Part shown: positions 57,166 through 64,000 of the stretch, one piece after another | Layout: every line of letters starts with the position of its first letter | Numbering within the stretch: position 1 is the first letter of the stretch | Assembly (NCBI RefSeq): GCF_032917945.1 | Contig: NZ_CP136624.1 | Location: forward strand, 5,270,001 to 5,334,000 | From: Bradyrhizobium sp. sBnM-33 | GTDB lineage: Bacteria > Pseudomonadota > Alphaproteobacteria > Rhizobiales > Xanthobacteraceae | Length of the DNA stretch: 64,000 nucleotides | Direction of reading: 5' to 3' | Notes under the pieces: model-generated | The model's database searches: none | Seen by the model: the letters and a program-made list of their open reading frames with translations, nothing else | Told to the model about the DNA's origin: nothing | Program-made: the position numbers and the translations under genes

Positions 57166-57912
57166 TCAGCGGGAAGGGCGCCGCCGAATGGTTCCTTTGG
57201 GGGTGGACTGAAATCGGCTCGGTGGCCCAAGCGCACCGGCCAGGAACAGCCTGATCGCCGAGCGCATGCGCTTCTCCGCGGATTTCATCTCCAGCGGCGT
57301 TCCGAACGTTGCCATCCGGTGCGCGTGACCGACGACCATGTCGAGAAAGACCTCAGCGGCGATGCCGGTATCCTCGACGTCCATGGCGCCTTGTGCGACC
57401 AAATGATCAAAGAAGCGCGCAGTCGTGGAAACCGCCTTCAACCAGCCCTCTTCCTTGCCAAGTTGGGCAATATCGGGAAAGTTGATGGCCTGTGACGTCA
57501 TCATGCGGCTGAACGCGACGGCATCGGGTCCGCAAGTGAACGTCAGCATCTCGCGCCCGACCTCTATCAGGCGCTGCTCGACCGAAATCTCCGAGGAACG
57601 CGTGAGCTGCCCCTCCGCCGCTTCAGCAAGCGGAGCAAGCCAGCGCGCAATCTCGCGCCTCAGTACCTCCGCAAACAGTCCGCGCTTGTCGCCATAGCGC
57701 GAATAGACGGTGGGCTTGCTGACCCGGGCTGCTTCCGCGACCGCATCAAGCGAGGTGGCATCGTAGCCCCGGTCCAAGAAAAGGCGGGTGGCGACTTCGA
57801 TCAGCCGCTGATCGCGCTCGATGGCGGCGCTCTTCGTCGGCCGGCCGCCGCGCGACTTCGGGACGTCTCGTCTTGCCGGTCTGGCCTTGGTCGCAGTCAA
57901 TCCCATGCCCAT
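57166..57912 (-). CDS. TetR-family transcriptional regulator
   Basis: A 248-residue repressor-type protein. After a basic tail, the HTH domain covers about 30-80: RLIEVATRLFLDRGYDATSL, DAVAEAARVSKPTVYSRYGD, KRGLFAEVLRREI. The C-terminal ligand domain is of the AefR/TetR_C type. AGGAA upstream favours Met 3 (57906) slightly over 57912. Neighbouring operators at 57087 and 60236 suggest it regulates the PepSY and patatin genes. The IS lies between it and patatin. Confidence 0.9.
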   Translation of the reverse strand: MGMGLTATKARPARRDVPKSRGGRPTKSAAIERDQRLIEVATRLFLDRGYDATSLDAVAEAARVSKPTVYSRYGDKRGLFAEVLRREIARWLAPLAEAAEGQLTRSSEISVEQRLIEVGREMLTFTCGPDAVAFSRMMTSQAINFPDIAQLGKEEGWLKAVSTTARFFDHLVAQGAMDVEDTGIAAEVFLDMVVGHAHRMATFGTPLEMKSAEKRMRSAIRLFLAGALGPPSRFQSTPKGTIRRRPSR

Positions 57913-58003
57913 CGATTCCTGCGCATACTCGTCATTGTTCTATAACGCGCAGTAACAGGGGCGTCATCGCGAATCTGGCCGAATTGGCCATATCGCCAAC
58001 GGT

Positions 58004-58047
58004 CTAGAGCATTTTCGGTTCTGATTGAATCAGAACCGAAGCTCTAG
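58004..58047. repeat. Palindromic repeat interrupted at its end by the IS
   Basis: CTAGAGC-atttt-CGGTTCTGATT-g-AATCAGAACCG-aa-GCTCTAG is a nearly perfect 44-base palindrome. The IS begins right after the closing CTAG. A further repeat piece (cttgttttgacgcgttttct then tcacgcgaaccgg) resumes on the other side of the IS at 58900. Confidence 0.75.
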
Positions 58048-58116
58048 GTGGTGTGGACTCTAAGGATTCCTTTTTAGGAGCAAATCAGATTCAAGGCTGC
58101 TTTTGGGGAGGCAGCC

Positions 58117-58880
58117 TTGGGTGTGATGGACCGGTTGGTTTTGAGCGACGCGGCGTGGGAGCGGATGGCGCCGCTGATCATCGGCCGACCTGACCAGAAG
58201 GGTTCGACGGGCCGCGACAATCGGATGTTTGTGGAAGGTGTGCTGTGGATCGTGCGTACGGGCTCTCCCTGGCGTGATCTTCCGGAAGCGTTCGGGGAAT
58301 GGAACAGTGTATTCCGTCGCTTCAGTAGATGGAGCGTCAAGGGTGTTTGGTGGCGCATCTTTGAGGCGATGTCCGATGATCCGGATTTCGAATATCTGAT
58401 CGTCGACTCCACCATCGTCCGAGCCCACCAGCACGCTGCCGGGGCCAAAAAAGGGGGTCTGAAGATCAGGCGCTCGGCCGCTCGCGCGGTGGCCTGAGCA
58501 CCAAGATACATCTGGCCGTTCGAGGCTTGGGATGTCCCGTGCGGTTCATCCTTACCGCAGGTCAGAAGGGCGATGCACCGCAAGCCGCCGCATTGATCGA
58601 GGGATTGGCCGCCGAAGTCGTCATGGCCGATACGGCCTATGACGCCGATCACTTGCGCCAGGCCATCGCTGCCAAAGGCGCGCTCGCCGTCATCCCTAAC
58701 AATCCGTCACGCGCGCTCAAATATCCGCTCGACAAGCATCTCTATGCCCAGCGCCATCTCGTGGAATGCTGCTTCTCAAAACTCAAGCAATTCCGCCGCG
58801 TCGCAACCCGCTTCGAAAAGACTGCCCGAAACTACCGTGCCGTCGTCACTCTCGCAGCCATCATCTTATGGATGCGGTAA
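58117..58880 (+). CDS. IS5-family transposase, made by -1 frameshifting
   Basis: The first frame (58117-58497) encodes MDRLVLSDAAWERMAPLIIG and the first catalytic Asp in YLIVDSTIVRAHQHA. At AAAAAAG (58447-58453) a -1 slip moves translation into the frame ending at 58880, with TKIHLAVRGLGCPVRFILTA, the second Asp in VVMADTAYDADHL, and the Glu in HLVECCFSKLKQFRR: a complete DDE set. GGGGAGG (58105-58111) lies upstream; TTG 58117, GTG 58123 or ATG 58126 may be the true start. The fused product is about 250 residues. Confidence 0.85.
58447..58453 (+). promoter_or_regulatory. A6G programmed -1 frameshift site
   Basis: GCC-AAA-AAA-GGG in the first frame gives the heptamer A-AAA-AAG, a classic bacterial -1 slip site. 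The downstream frame opens immediately and carries the rest of the transposase. Confidence 0.75.
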
Positions 58881-58989
58881 GTGTCCACACCACCTAGAGT
58901 CTTGTTTTGACGCGTTTTCTTCACGCGAACCGGTCTCCACTTCGCGCGAAAACGCTATAGGCAGGTCCTCGTTCCGCTCCTAAAGCGGC

Positions 58990-60168
58990 TCATGGAAGCG
59001 TCGAGGTCCAGGCGCGGCCCGATGCAGCCTTCTCATAGCCATACCAATAAAGGGCGCGCATATAGGCGGTATCGAATCCCTCTGAGGGCGACGCCGGATA
59101 GTCACGCTCAATATAGGACAGATGGAAGCCCCACCGATTGCGCTTGGCGAAATCGTAGGTCGAGAAGATGACCGAGCGTGTCTGGGATTGGGTGATCGAC
59201 GACAGGCTGCGAGAGGCGACATCGATCGTGCTGTTGGACACGAGCTCGAAAGTTCGTTCGAGCTTCTTGTTGACGAGGATGTAGATGTTCATCCGGCTGT
59301 TTCCAGGCAGACGTCCCTGGAAGAGCAGGGCATCCGGCAGCGTCAGGACCGGAGCGGTCACGCCGCCGTCGACATGCATCTCCTCAAAGCGCCGGCCCTG
59401 GCCTTCGGCTTCGATCAGGATGGGCGGGAAGACCAGGGGAATGCTGGCGGAGGCCGCCATCACGTCGCGAAACAGGCGCAGCGCCTCGGGCGAACCGACC
59501 GCGGCGATTTTCCCCATGTCCCAAACGACCGTGCGCTGGGTGTCGAGATCCGTCGTAACCACGAGCAGTTTTCGGCCCTTGGCATTTTCGCGTGCAACGG
59601 CGGCCAGGATCTCCGGCCCGACATAGCGGGCTACCAGCTCGCGCAGTCGCGTATTGCCGAACAGGCCGGATCCGAACAGCACGCGAATGATGCTGGGATC
59701 AGCGAGCAGGCTCTCCGCTATGCCGCTGGTGTAGACCTCGCTCAACGTGTCATCATATTGGGACCCGAGAAACGCGAAAGGCGCAATCAGCCCGCCGGTG
59801 CTTACGCCTGAGACGACCGAGAAGGTCGGGCGGGTGCCGGCTGCGGTCCAGCCGTTCAACACGCCCACGCCATAGGCGCCATCGGCGCCGCCGCCGGAGA
59901 GCGCGAGATAGGTCCTGGTTGAGGAGAGATCGTCTTTCTCGAAACGGAATTTTGTGACGGGTTCGTCGGTGTAGCGCCGCAGGCCGTCGATATCGAGCAC
60001 GCGGGAGCCAGAGGCATCCGCAGCGCTGTAGGGCGTCCGCGGCAGGGAGGTGCAGGCGGCTAGCGCGAGGCTGCACAACAAGACGGCTGACCTGAGCAGG
60101 CGTGAGGCTGCCCTCCTGATCCGGCCGTCGGAGAGGATTGATCCAGTCAGGAAAGAGATGGAGGACAT
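58990..60168 (-). CDS. Patatin-like phospholipase lipoprotein
   Basis: A 392-residue protein with a lipobox (LLCSLALAAC) at about 30-39, so it is anchored in an envelope membrane. The patatin fold is complete: oxyanion segment YLALSGGGADGAYGVGVLNG, nucleophile GVSTG in SVVSGVSTGGLIAPFAF, and dyad Asp in HVDGGVTAPV. It presumably hydrolyses phospholipid acyl chains. An operator like that upstream of PepSY lies 68 bases before the start (60236-60254). The C-terminus is complete. Confidence 0.92.
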   Translation of the reverse strand: MSSISFLTGSILSDGRIRRAASRLLRSAVLLCSLALAACTSLPRTPYSAADASGSRVLDIDGLRRYTDEPVTKFRFEKDDLSSTRTYLALSGGGADGAYGVGVLNGWTAAGTRPTFSVVSGVSTGGLIAPFAFLGSQYDDTLSEVYTSGIAESLLADPSIIRVLFGSGLFGNTRLRELVARYVGPEILAAVARENAKGRKLLVVTTDLDTQRTVVWDMGKIAAVGSPEALRLFRDVMAASASIPLVFPPILIEAEGQGRRFEEMHVDGGVTAPVLTLPDALLFQGRLPGNSRMNIYILVNKKLERTFELVSNSTIDVASRSLSSITQSQTRSVIFSTYDFAKRNRWGFHLSYIERDYPASPSEGFDTAYMRALYWYGYEKAASGRAWTSTLP

Positions 60169-60235
60169 TCGCGTCAGTCACCGTACACGCACTTGCCGCC
60201 GCCGGCCTCATCGCCCGCGGCGTCCCCTATTTATA

Positions 60236-60254
60236 AAACTATACGGTGTCGTTT
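60236..60254. promoter_or_regulatory. TetR-type operator upstream of the patatin gene
   Basis: AAACTATAC-G-GTGTCGTTT. The half-sites match at 7 of 9 positions, and the whole 19-mer agrees with the one at 57087-57105 at 16 positions. Located between the divergent patatin and tgt genes. Confidence 0.55.
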
Positions 60255-60374
60255 TATTTAACAAGCCAGGGCTGAAGGCACGGCGGCTCAATTGTGTCCG
60301 GCGTGGGGCACAGACTGCTCGGAACGCGCACAGGGCGGTTGATTGGCCGTTCCCGGCACGTAATAAGCAGCGCC

Positions 60375-61523
60375 ATGAGTCTTCCCAATCATTTCGAATT
60401 GCTCGCGACCAATGGCGCAGCCCGCACCGGCCGCCTGACCACGCCGCACGGTGTGGTGCACACGCCAGCCTTCATGCCGGTGGGCACGGCGGGGGCGATG
60501 AAGGGCATGCACTGGCGCGAGGTACGCGATGCCGGCGCCGATATCGTGCTCGGCAACACCTATCATTTGATGCTGCGGCCGGGCGCCGAGCGGATCGCGG
60601 CGCTCGGAGGCTTGCAAGCCTTCACTGGGTGGAACGGGCCGATGCTGACAGATTCCGGCGGCTTCCAGGTGATGTCGCTATCGGACCTGCGCAAGGTAAG
60701 CGAAAAGGCCGTGACGTTTCGCTCGCATATCGACGGCGCCAAGGTCGAGCTGTCGCCGGAGCGTTCGATCGAGGTGCAGCGGCTGCTTGGGTCCGACATC
60801 GCCATGCAGATGGATGAGTGCGTGCGGCTTTCGCCGGACCGCAGTAACCACAGCATTACGGACATCGAGCGCGCGATGCGGTTATCGTTGCGCTGGGCGG
60901 AGCGCAGCAAGCGGGCGTTCGAGAGCGCGCCAGAAGGCTACATGCTGTTCGGCATCGTGCAGGGCGGCGACATTCCCGAGATGCGCCACATCAGCGCGCG
61001 CGAGTCGGTCGACATAGGTTTCCACGGCTACGCGATCGGCGGGCTTGCAGTGGGTGAGCCGCAGTCGGTGATGCTTGCGATGATTGACGAAACCGCGCCG
61101 GCGCTGCCTGCGGATCGTCCCCGCTATTTGATGGGTGTCGGCACGCCCGAGGATCTGCTGGAAGCGGTGGCGCGCGGCATTGACATGTTCGATTGCGTGA
61201 TGCCGACAAGGAACGGGCGCCATGGCATGGCGTTCACCCGCTTCGGGCAGATCAACCTGCGCAACGCCCGCCACGCCGACGATCCGCGGCCGCTCGACGA
61301 GGAAAGCGAATGGCCGTCGGCGCGCAACATCTCGCGCGCCTATTTGCATCATCTGGTGAGGTCAGGAGAGACGCTCGGCGCGATGCTGCTATCAGAGATC
61401 AACGTGGCCTACTACCAACACCTGATGCGGGGCATGCGCGACGCGATCGCGAGCGGAACGTTCGAGACGTTCCAAAAGCAAACGCGCGCCGGTTGGGCGC
61501 GCGGTGACATAGCTCCGAGATAA
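60375..61523 (+). CDS. tgt: tRNA-guanine transglycosylase
   Basis: A 382-residue enzyme that swaps G34 for preQ1 in tRNAs for Asp, Asn, His and Tyr. GRLTTPHGVVHTPAFMPVGT, the catalytic Asp in MLTDSGGFQVMSLS, GIVQGGDIPEMRHISARES and the second Asp region FDCVMPTRNGRHG are standard. The typical zinc-site Cys cluster near the C-terminus is not evident: the usual CxC/CxxC reads INLRNARHADDPRPLDEESE. Some alphaproteobacterial Tgt proteins share this. ATG 60375 (MSLPNHFELLATNG) is used. queA is 8.3 kb upstream. Confidence 0.95.
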   Translation: MSLPNHFELLATNGAARTGRLTTPHGVVHTPAFMPVGTAGAMKGMHWREVRDAGADIVLGNTYHLMLRPGAERIAALGGLQAFTGWNGPMLTDSGGFQVMSLSDLRKVSEKAVTFRSHIDGAKVELSPERSIEVQRLLGSDIAMQMDECVRLSPDRSNHSITDIERAMRLSLRWAERSKRAFESAPEGYMLFGIVQGGDIPEMRHISARESVDIGFHGYAIGGLAVGEPQSVMLAMIDETAPALPADRPRYLMGVGTPEDLLEAVARGIDMFDCVMPTRNGRHGMAFTRFGQINLRNARHADDPRPLDEESEWPSARNISRAYLHHLVRSGETLGAMLLSEINVAYYQHLMRGMRDAIASGTFETFQKQTRAGWARGDIAPR

Positions 61524-61526
61524 ATC

Positions 61527-61742
61527 TCAGTTGCAGGCGAACCTCTTGACCGAATGCTTGGTCACAAAACCGTAACCGCAGGTGTCGCATGTCCAGAGAT
61601 AGCTGATCACGTTGTCGTTGAGGTAGGCTGAAGCCTCCGCAGCCACCATTGTGTCGGCACACACAGGGCACGTCGGCAGATCACATCCACGCGGATCTGG
61701 TCCAAGCGGCACGGTCGACCGGATTTCAGCAATAGCTGGCAT
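61527..61742 (-). CDS. Small zinc-ribbon-like protein
   Basis: A 71-residue protein with CPVCADTM and WTCDTCGYGF, two CxxC pairs that could bind one zinc ion, plus another Cys near each end. Its stop is 3 bases from the tgt stop, tail to tail. No function is known; similar small Cys-rich proteins are common in this group. The start ATG at 61742 has AGGAGGTCACG upstream. Confidence 0.75.
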   Translation of the reverse strand: MPAIAEIRSTVPLGPDPRGCDLPTCPVCADTMVAAEASAYLNDNVISYLWTCDTCGYGFVTKHSVKRFACN

Positions 61743-61976
61743 CGTGACCTCCTAGCGATCTGAACCTCAGGCTCAGCTCACTACGAAAGTATACACCAAA
61801 ATCTTTGACGATGTGGCAACACAAATGCGTTCATTTCGCGATATTTAGCGACGTTCTTGTTTTGCAATGCAGCGAATTCTTCAGTGCGTTGATTTCAGCT
61901 TGCGCATCAATGCTAGCGCCTCCTAAGTAGGAACAGCCGCCAATTCCCCGCACATAGTCGTCACAGGAGTGTTGAG
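61743..61976. other. Divergent intergenic region between the zinc-ribbon gene and cysK
   Basis: 234 bases, AT-richer than its surroundings. Contains the palindrome TGCAATGCA (61863-61871), also found upstream of DUF1127, and AGGAG just before cysK. No gene is evident. Confidence 0.45.
61863..61871. promoter_or_regulatory. Palindrome TGCAATGCA upstream of cysK
   Basis: Within ttttgcaatgcag, matching ttttgcagtgcag upstream of the DUF1127 gene at 12 of 13 bases. Position is about 106 bases before cysK. A shared operator is possible. Confidence 0.3.
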
Positions 61977-62954
61977 ATGGATGCGTCCTCAGCCGCGAGT
62001 GCAGCGCAACGTCCGGGGCGGGGACGGGTCTTCGACTCCATCGTCGACGCGATTGGTGACACGCCGATCGTTCGTTTGCGCAAACTGCCGGAGCAGCATG
62101 GTGTTAGCGCAACCATCCTGGCCAAGCTCGAATATTTCAATCCCGCCGCGAGCGTCAAAGACCGCATTGGCGCGGCGATGGTGATCGCGATGGAAAAAGC
62201 CGGCGTGATCAACGCCGACACCGTGCTGATCGAGCCGACGTCAGGCAATACCGGCATTGCGCTGGCGTTTGTCGCGGCATCGCGCGGCTACCGGCTCAAG
62301 CTGGTGATGCCGGAATCGATGTCGATCGAACGGCGCAAGATGCTGGCGTTCCTCGGCGCCGAGATCATCCTGACGCCCGCCGCGCAGGGCATGAAGGGCT
62401 CGATCGCAACCGCTGAGGAACTGGTGCGGACCACGCCGAACGCCGTGATGCCGCAGCAGTTCAAGAACCTCGCCAACCCCGAAATTCACCGCCGCACCAC
62501 AGCGGAAGAGATCTGGAATGACACCGGCGGCAATATCGATTTCTTCGTCGCCGGCGTTGGCACCGGCGGCACCATCACCGGCGTCGGCCAGGTGCTGAAA
62601 CCGCGCAAGCCGTCTTTGCGGATCGTTGCCGTCGAGCCGGAGGAAAGCCCGGTGCTGGGCGGCGGCCAGCATACGCCGCACAAGATCCAGGGCATCGGCG
62701 CCGGTTTCATTCCGGACATTCTGGATCGCTCTGTGATCGATGAGATCGTCAGGGTCAACGGCCCGACGGCGATCGAAATCTCGCGTGCGCTGGCGCGCAT
62801 GGAGGGCATTCCCGGCGGCATCTCCTCAGGTGCTGCGATCGCGGCGGCGCTTGCGATCGGCAAGCGTCCCGAGAGCGCCGGCAAGACCATTTTGGCTGTC
62901 GTGCCGTCATTCTCCGAGCGGTATCTGTCGACGGCCTTGTTTGAAGGAATTTAG
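61977..62954 (+). CDS. cysK: Cysteine synthase A (O-acetylserine sulfhydrylase)
   Basis: A 325-residue PLP enzyme that makes cysteine from O-acetylserine and sulfide. The PLP Lys lies in [11 protein letters not shown], the substrate loop is [12 protein letters not shown], and the phosphate-binding [11 protein letters not shown] follows. There is an N-terminal extension of about 15 residues ([17 protein letters not shown]). AGGAG lies 9 bases upstream of ATG. The BrnA-like gene begins 2 bases after its stop. Confidence 0.95.
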   Translation: MDASSAASAAQRPGRGRVFDSIVDAIGDTPIVRLRKLPEQHGVSATILAKLEYFNPAASVKDRIGAAMVIAMEKAGVINADTVLIEPTSGNTGIALAFVAASRGYRLKLVMPESMSIERRKMLAFLGAEIILTPAAQGMKGSIATAEELVRTTPNAVMPQQFKNLANPEIHRRTTAEEIWNDTGGNIDFFVAGVGTGGTITGVGQVLKPRKPSLRIVAVEPEESPVLGGGQHTPHKIQGIGAGFIPDILDRSVIDEIVRVNGPTAIEISRALARMEGIPGGISSGAAIAAALAIGKRPESAGKTILAVVPSFSERYLSTALFEGI

Positions 62955-62956
62955 CG

Positions 62957-63196
62957 ATGGCGGACCAGCCGCGGCGGCCGAGAACCCTGAACGATGCGCG
63001 CACCGAAGCCGAGGCCGCATTCAAGCGCGCGACCGCCAAGGTGGCACAAGCACCGGCCAAACAAGCCGCTGTTCCCGGCGTGCGCGAGCAGGTCACGCTG
63101 CGGATCGATCAGGATGTGCTGGAATGGTTTCAGGGGGGTGGTCCGGGTTGGCAGGATCGCATCAACGAGGCGCTGCGAAAGGCTGCAGGCAAATAG
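62957..63196 (+). CDS. BrnA-like protein, orphan antitoxin type
   Basis: A 79-residue protein. The C-terminal half VTLRIDQDVLEWFQGGGPGW with QDRINEALRKAAGK is the BrnA antitoxin (ribbon-helix-helix-like) signature. No BrnT toxin is adjacent, and the gene is tightly coupled to cysK (2 bases). The N-terminus is basic and Ala-rich. It may be a DNA-binding regulator of its own operon, or an orphan antitoxin; the sequence does not decide. Confidence 0.8.
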   Translation: MADQPRRPRTLNDARTEAEAAFKRATAKVAQAPAKQAAVPGVREQVTLRIDQDVLEWFQGGGPGWQDRINEALRKAAGK

Positions 63197-63208
63197 AGCG
63201 CTCTTAGA

Positions 63209-63446
63209 CTAGAGCATGATGATTTGGTTAGATCGATTGGGCCGCAGACGCGCTTCACCTCTCCCGCTTGCGGGGTCGAGACGAGCGAAGCTCGCTCTTA
63301 GGTCGGCGCGAAGCGCCGGGTGGGGGCTCTCTCCACTCGGGTAGTGTCGCCCGCGGAGACACCCCACCCCAGCCCTCCCCCGCAGGCAGGAGAGGGAGCG
63401 CACCTCCTTCGTGATCGCAATCAAACCCAATTTCATCATGCTCTAG
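63209..63446. repeat. Composite 238-bp element with perfect 14-bp inverted ends
   Basis: CTAGAGCATGATGA at the left (63209-63222) and TCATCATGCTCTAG at the right (63433-63446) are perfect inverted repeats. Nested within is a second repeat, from cacctctcccgcttgcgggg to ggcaggagagggagcg. No coding sequence. It resembles a miniature inverted-repeat element that received another repeat. Confidence 0.75.
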
Positions 63447-63474
63447 GCTGCATTGATCTGCGGCGTGCCAAATG

Positions 63475-63504
63475 AAAAGGCCCGGGATGATCCCGGGCCT
63501 TTTT
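63475..63504. terminator. Bidirectional terminator
   Basis: AAAAGGCCCGGGATGATCCCGGGCCTTTTT is a symmetric hairpin with A- and T-runs on both sides. It lies 21 bases downstream of the minus-strand peptidoglycan-binding gene and ends transcripts from both directions. Confidence 0.93.
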
Positions 63505-63524
63505 GGCAGATGGGTCGCTTGCCG

Positions 63525-64000
63525 TCAGCGCAACATGCCGCCGACGACGCCGCCGATGAAGCGTCCGGCACCGGCCGGATCGGGGCCGGGGTTGCTGTAC
63601 TGGCGCTGCGGCGGGGGCTGCTGCGGCTGCGCTTGAGGCTGCGCCTGAACGGTGCTGGGGGCGCGGCGCTTGGGAGCGGGACGCTCCTCATCGGAACTCG
63701 CAGTCGGTGCAGCCGCCACGATCTCCGTCAGCAGCGCCTTGTGCTGCAGCCTGTTCAGATAGCCGCTCTTCGGATAGCCGCGCGCCGCTTGCCAGCGCGT
63801 GATCACGGCGCGCGTCGGGGCGTCGAACTGGCCCGTGACCTTGGTATCGAAACCGAGCCCGTTGAGGCGGCGCTGCACGTCGCGGCGCTGGCCTTTGTCG
63901 AGGCCGATCTGATCCTCGGTGGTCTGGTTTGCTTCTTCCTTGAAGGTCGCGGGATCGATGCCCGTGCTCAGGTTGCGGGTTGCATCCTTTGCGCCGCTCT
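63525..64000 (-). CDS. Peptidoglycan-binding domain protein (5' end outside window)
   Basis: The minus-strand frame is open from the window edge to TGA at 63525, giving at least 158 residues. The peptidoglycan-binding domain reads RRDVQRRLNGLGFDTKVTGQ, FDAPTRAVITRWQAARGYPK, SGYLNRLQHKALL. A Pro/Gln-rich linker follows, and the end GRFIGGVVGGMLR is a Gly-zipper-like tail. The N-terminal part, maybe catalytic, lies outside the window, so the full function cannot be named. Confidence 0.8.
   Translation of the reverse strand, partial: SGAKDATRNLSTGIDPATFKEEANQTTEDQIGLDKGQRRDVQRRLNGLGFDTKVTGQFDAPTRAVITRWQAARGYPKSGYLNRLQHKALLTEIVAAAPTASSDEERPAPKRRAPSTVQAQPQAQPQQPPPQRQYSNPGPDPAGAGRFIGGVVGGMLR

Larger units (their letters stand above)
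58048..58893 (+). mobile_element. IS5-family insertion sequence (IS427-like group), 846 bp
   Basis: The ends GTGGTGTGGACTC (58048) and GTGTCCACACCAC (58893) are inverted repeats with one mismatch. CTAG stands on both sides (58044-58047 and 58894-58897), consistent with a CTAG target duplication. It encodes a transposase in two overlapping frames with an A6G slip site. It is inserted into an intergenic palindrome between a TetR gene and the patatin gene. The element looks intact. Confidence 0.88.

Overview
The window reads as the chromosome of a Bradyrhizobium-like alphaproteobacterium (Bradyrhizobium/Rhodopseudomonas group). The evidence is the high GC, the gene order argS-SPOR-nagZ-scpAB-tatABC-serS-surE-pcm-nlpD-like-yajC-secDF, several Omp25-type porins, a DUF1127 peptide, and dense intergenic palindromic repeats of the 'gtagcccggatggagcgaagcg' and 'ccccgcgaaagcgggg' types. 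No rRNA, tRNA or CRISPR array was seen.

Layout. 1-17.9 kb is a compact housekeeping block on the + strand: envelope and division (SPOR, NagZ), chromosome condensation (ScpAB), Tat export, SerRS, survival and repair (SurE, Pcm), a degenerate LytM amidase activator, the Sec auxiliary complex (YajC, SecD, SecF), and a pair resembling the mitochondrial complex I assembly factors NDUFAF3 and NDUFAF6. 18-32.5 kb is mixed: TrmFO with an odd kinase-like/ANL-C fusion, a DUF1127 microprotein, a lytic transglycosylase, a frameshifted FAH-family gene, an acyl-CoA synthetase, a porin, an ATPase, and a barstar-like protein. 32.6-42 kb carries uvrA, two porins, ssb and gyrA; uvrA and ssb each have a LexA-type box. 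42-48.8 kb is an accessory stretch (second TrpRS, two Rnk-like proteins, RlpA, PcaB-like lyase) before coaD. 48.8-52 kb holds coaD, two cyclophilins and queA. 52-60.3 kb is a second accessory stretch separating queA from tgt: a PQQ-type dehydrogenase, asd, a TetR/PepSY/patatin group and an IS5-family element. cysK, an orphan BrnA-like protein and a peptidoglycan-binding protein close the window.

Most notable. (1) Upstream of asd, a 23-codon leader ORF with six Thr and three Lys codons in its first twelve is followed by an intrinsic terminator, a competing antiterminator pairing and a promoter placed for leaderless transcription. This is a candidate Thr/Lys ribosome-mediated attenuator. (2) Two near-identical palindromes next to PepSY and upstream of patatin suggest one small TetR regulon, now split by the IS. 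(3) LexA boxes lie on both sides of the porin pair between uvrA and ssb. (4) A protein-kinase-like domain is fused to an acyl-CoA-synthetase C-terminal domain. (5) Mosaic repeat elements share modules and have entered coding sequence.
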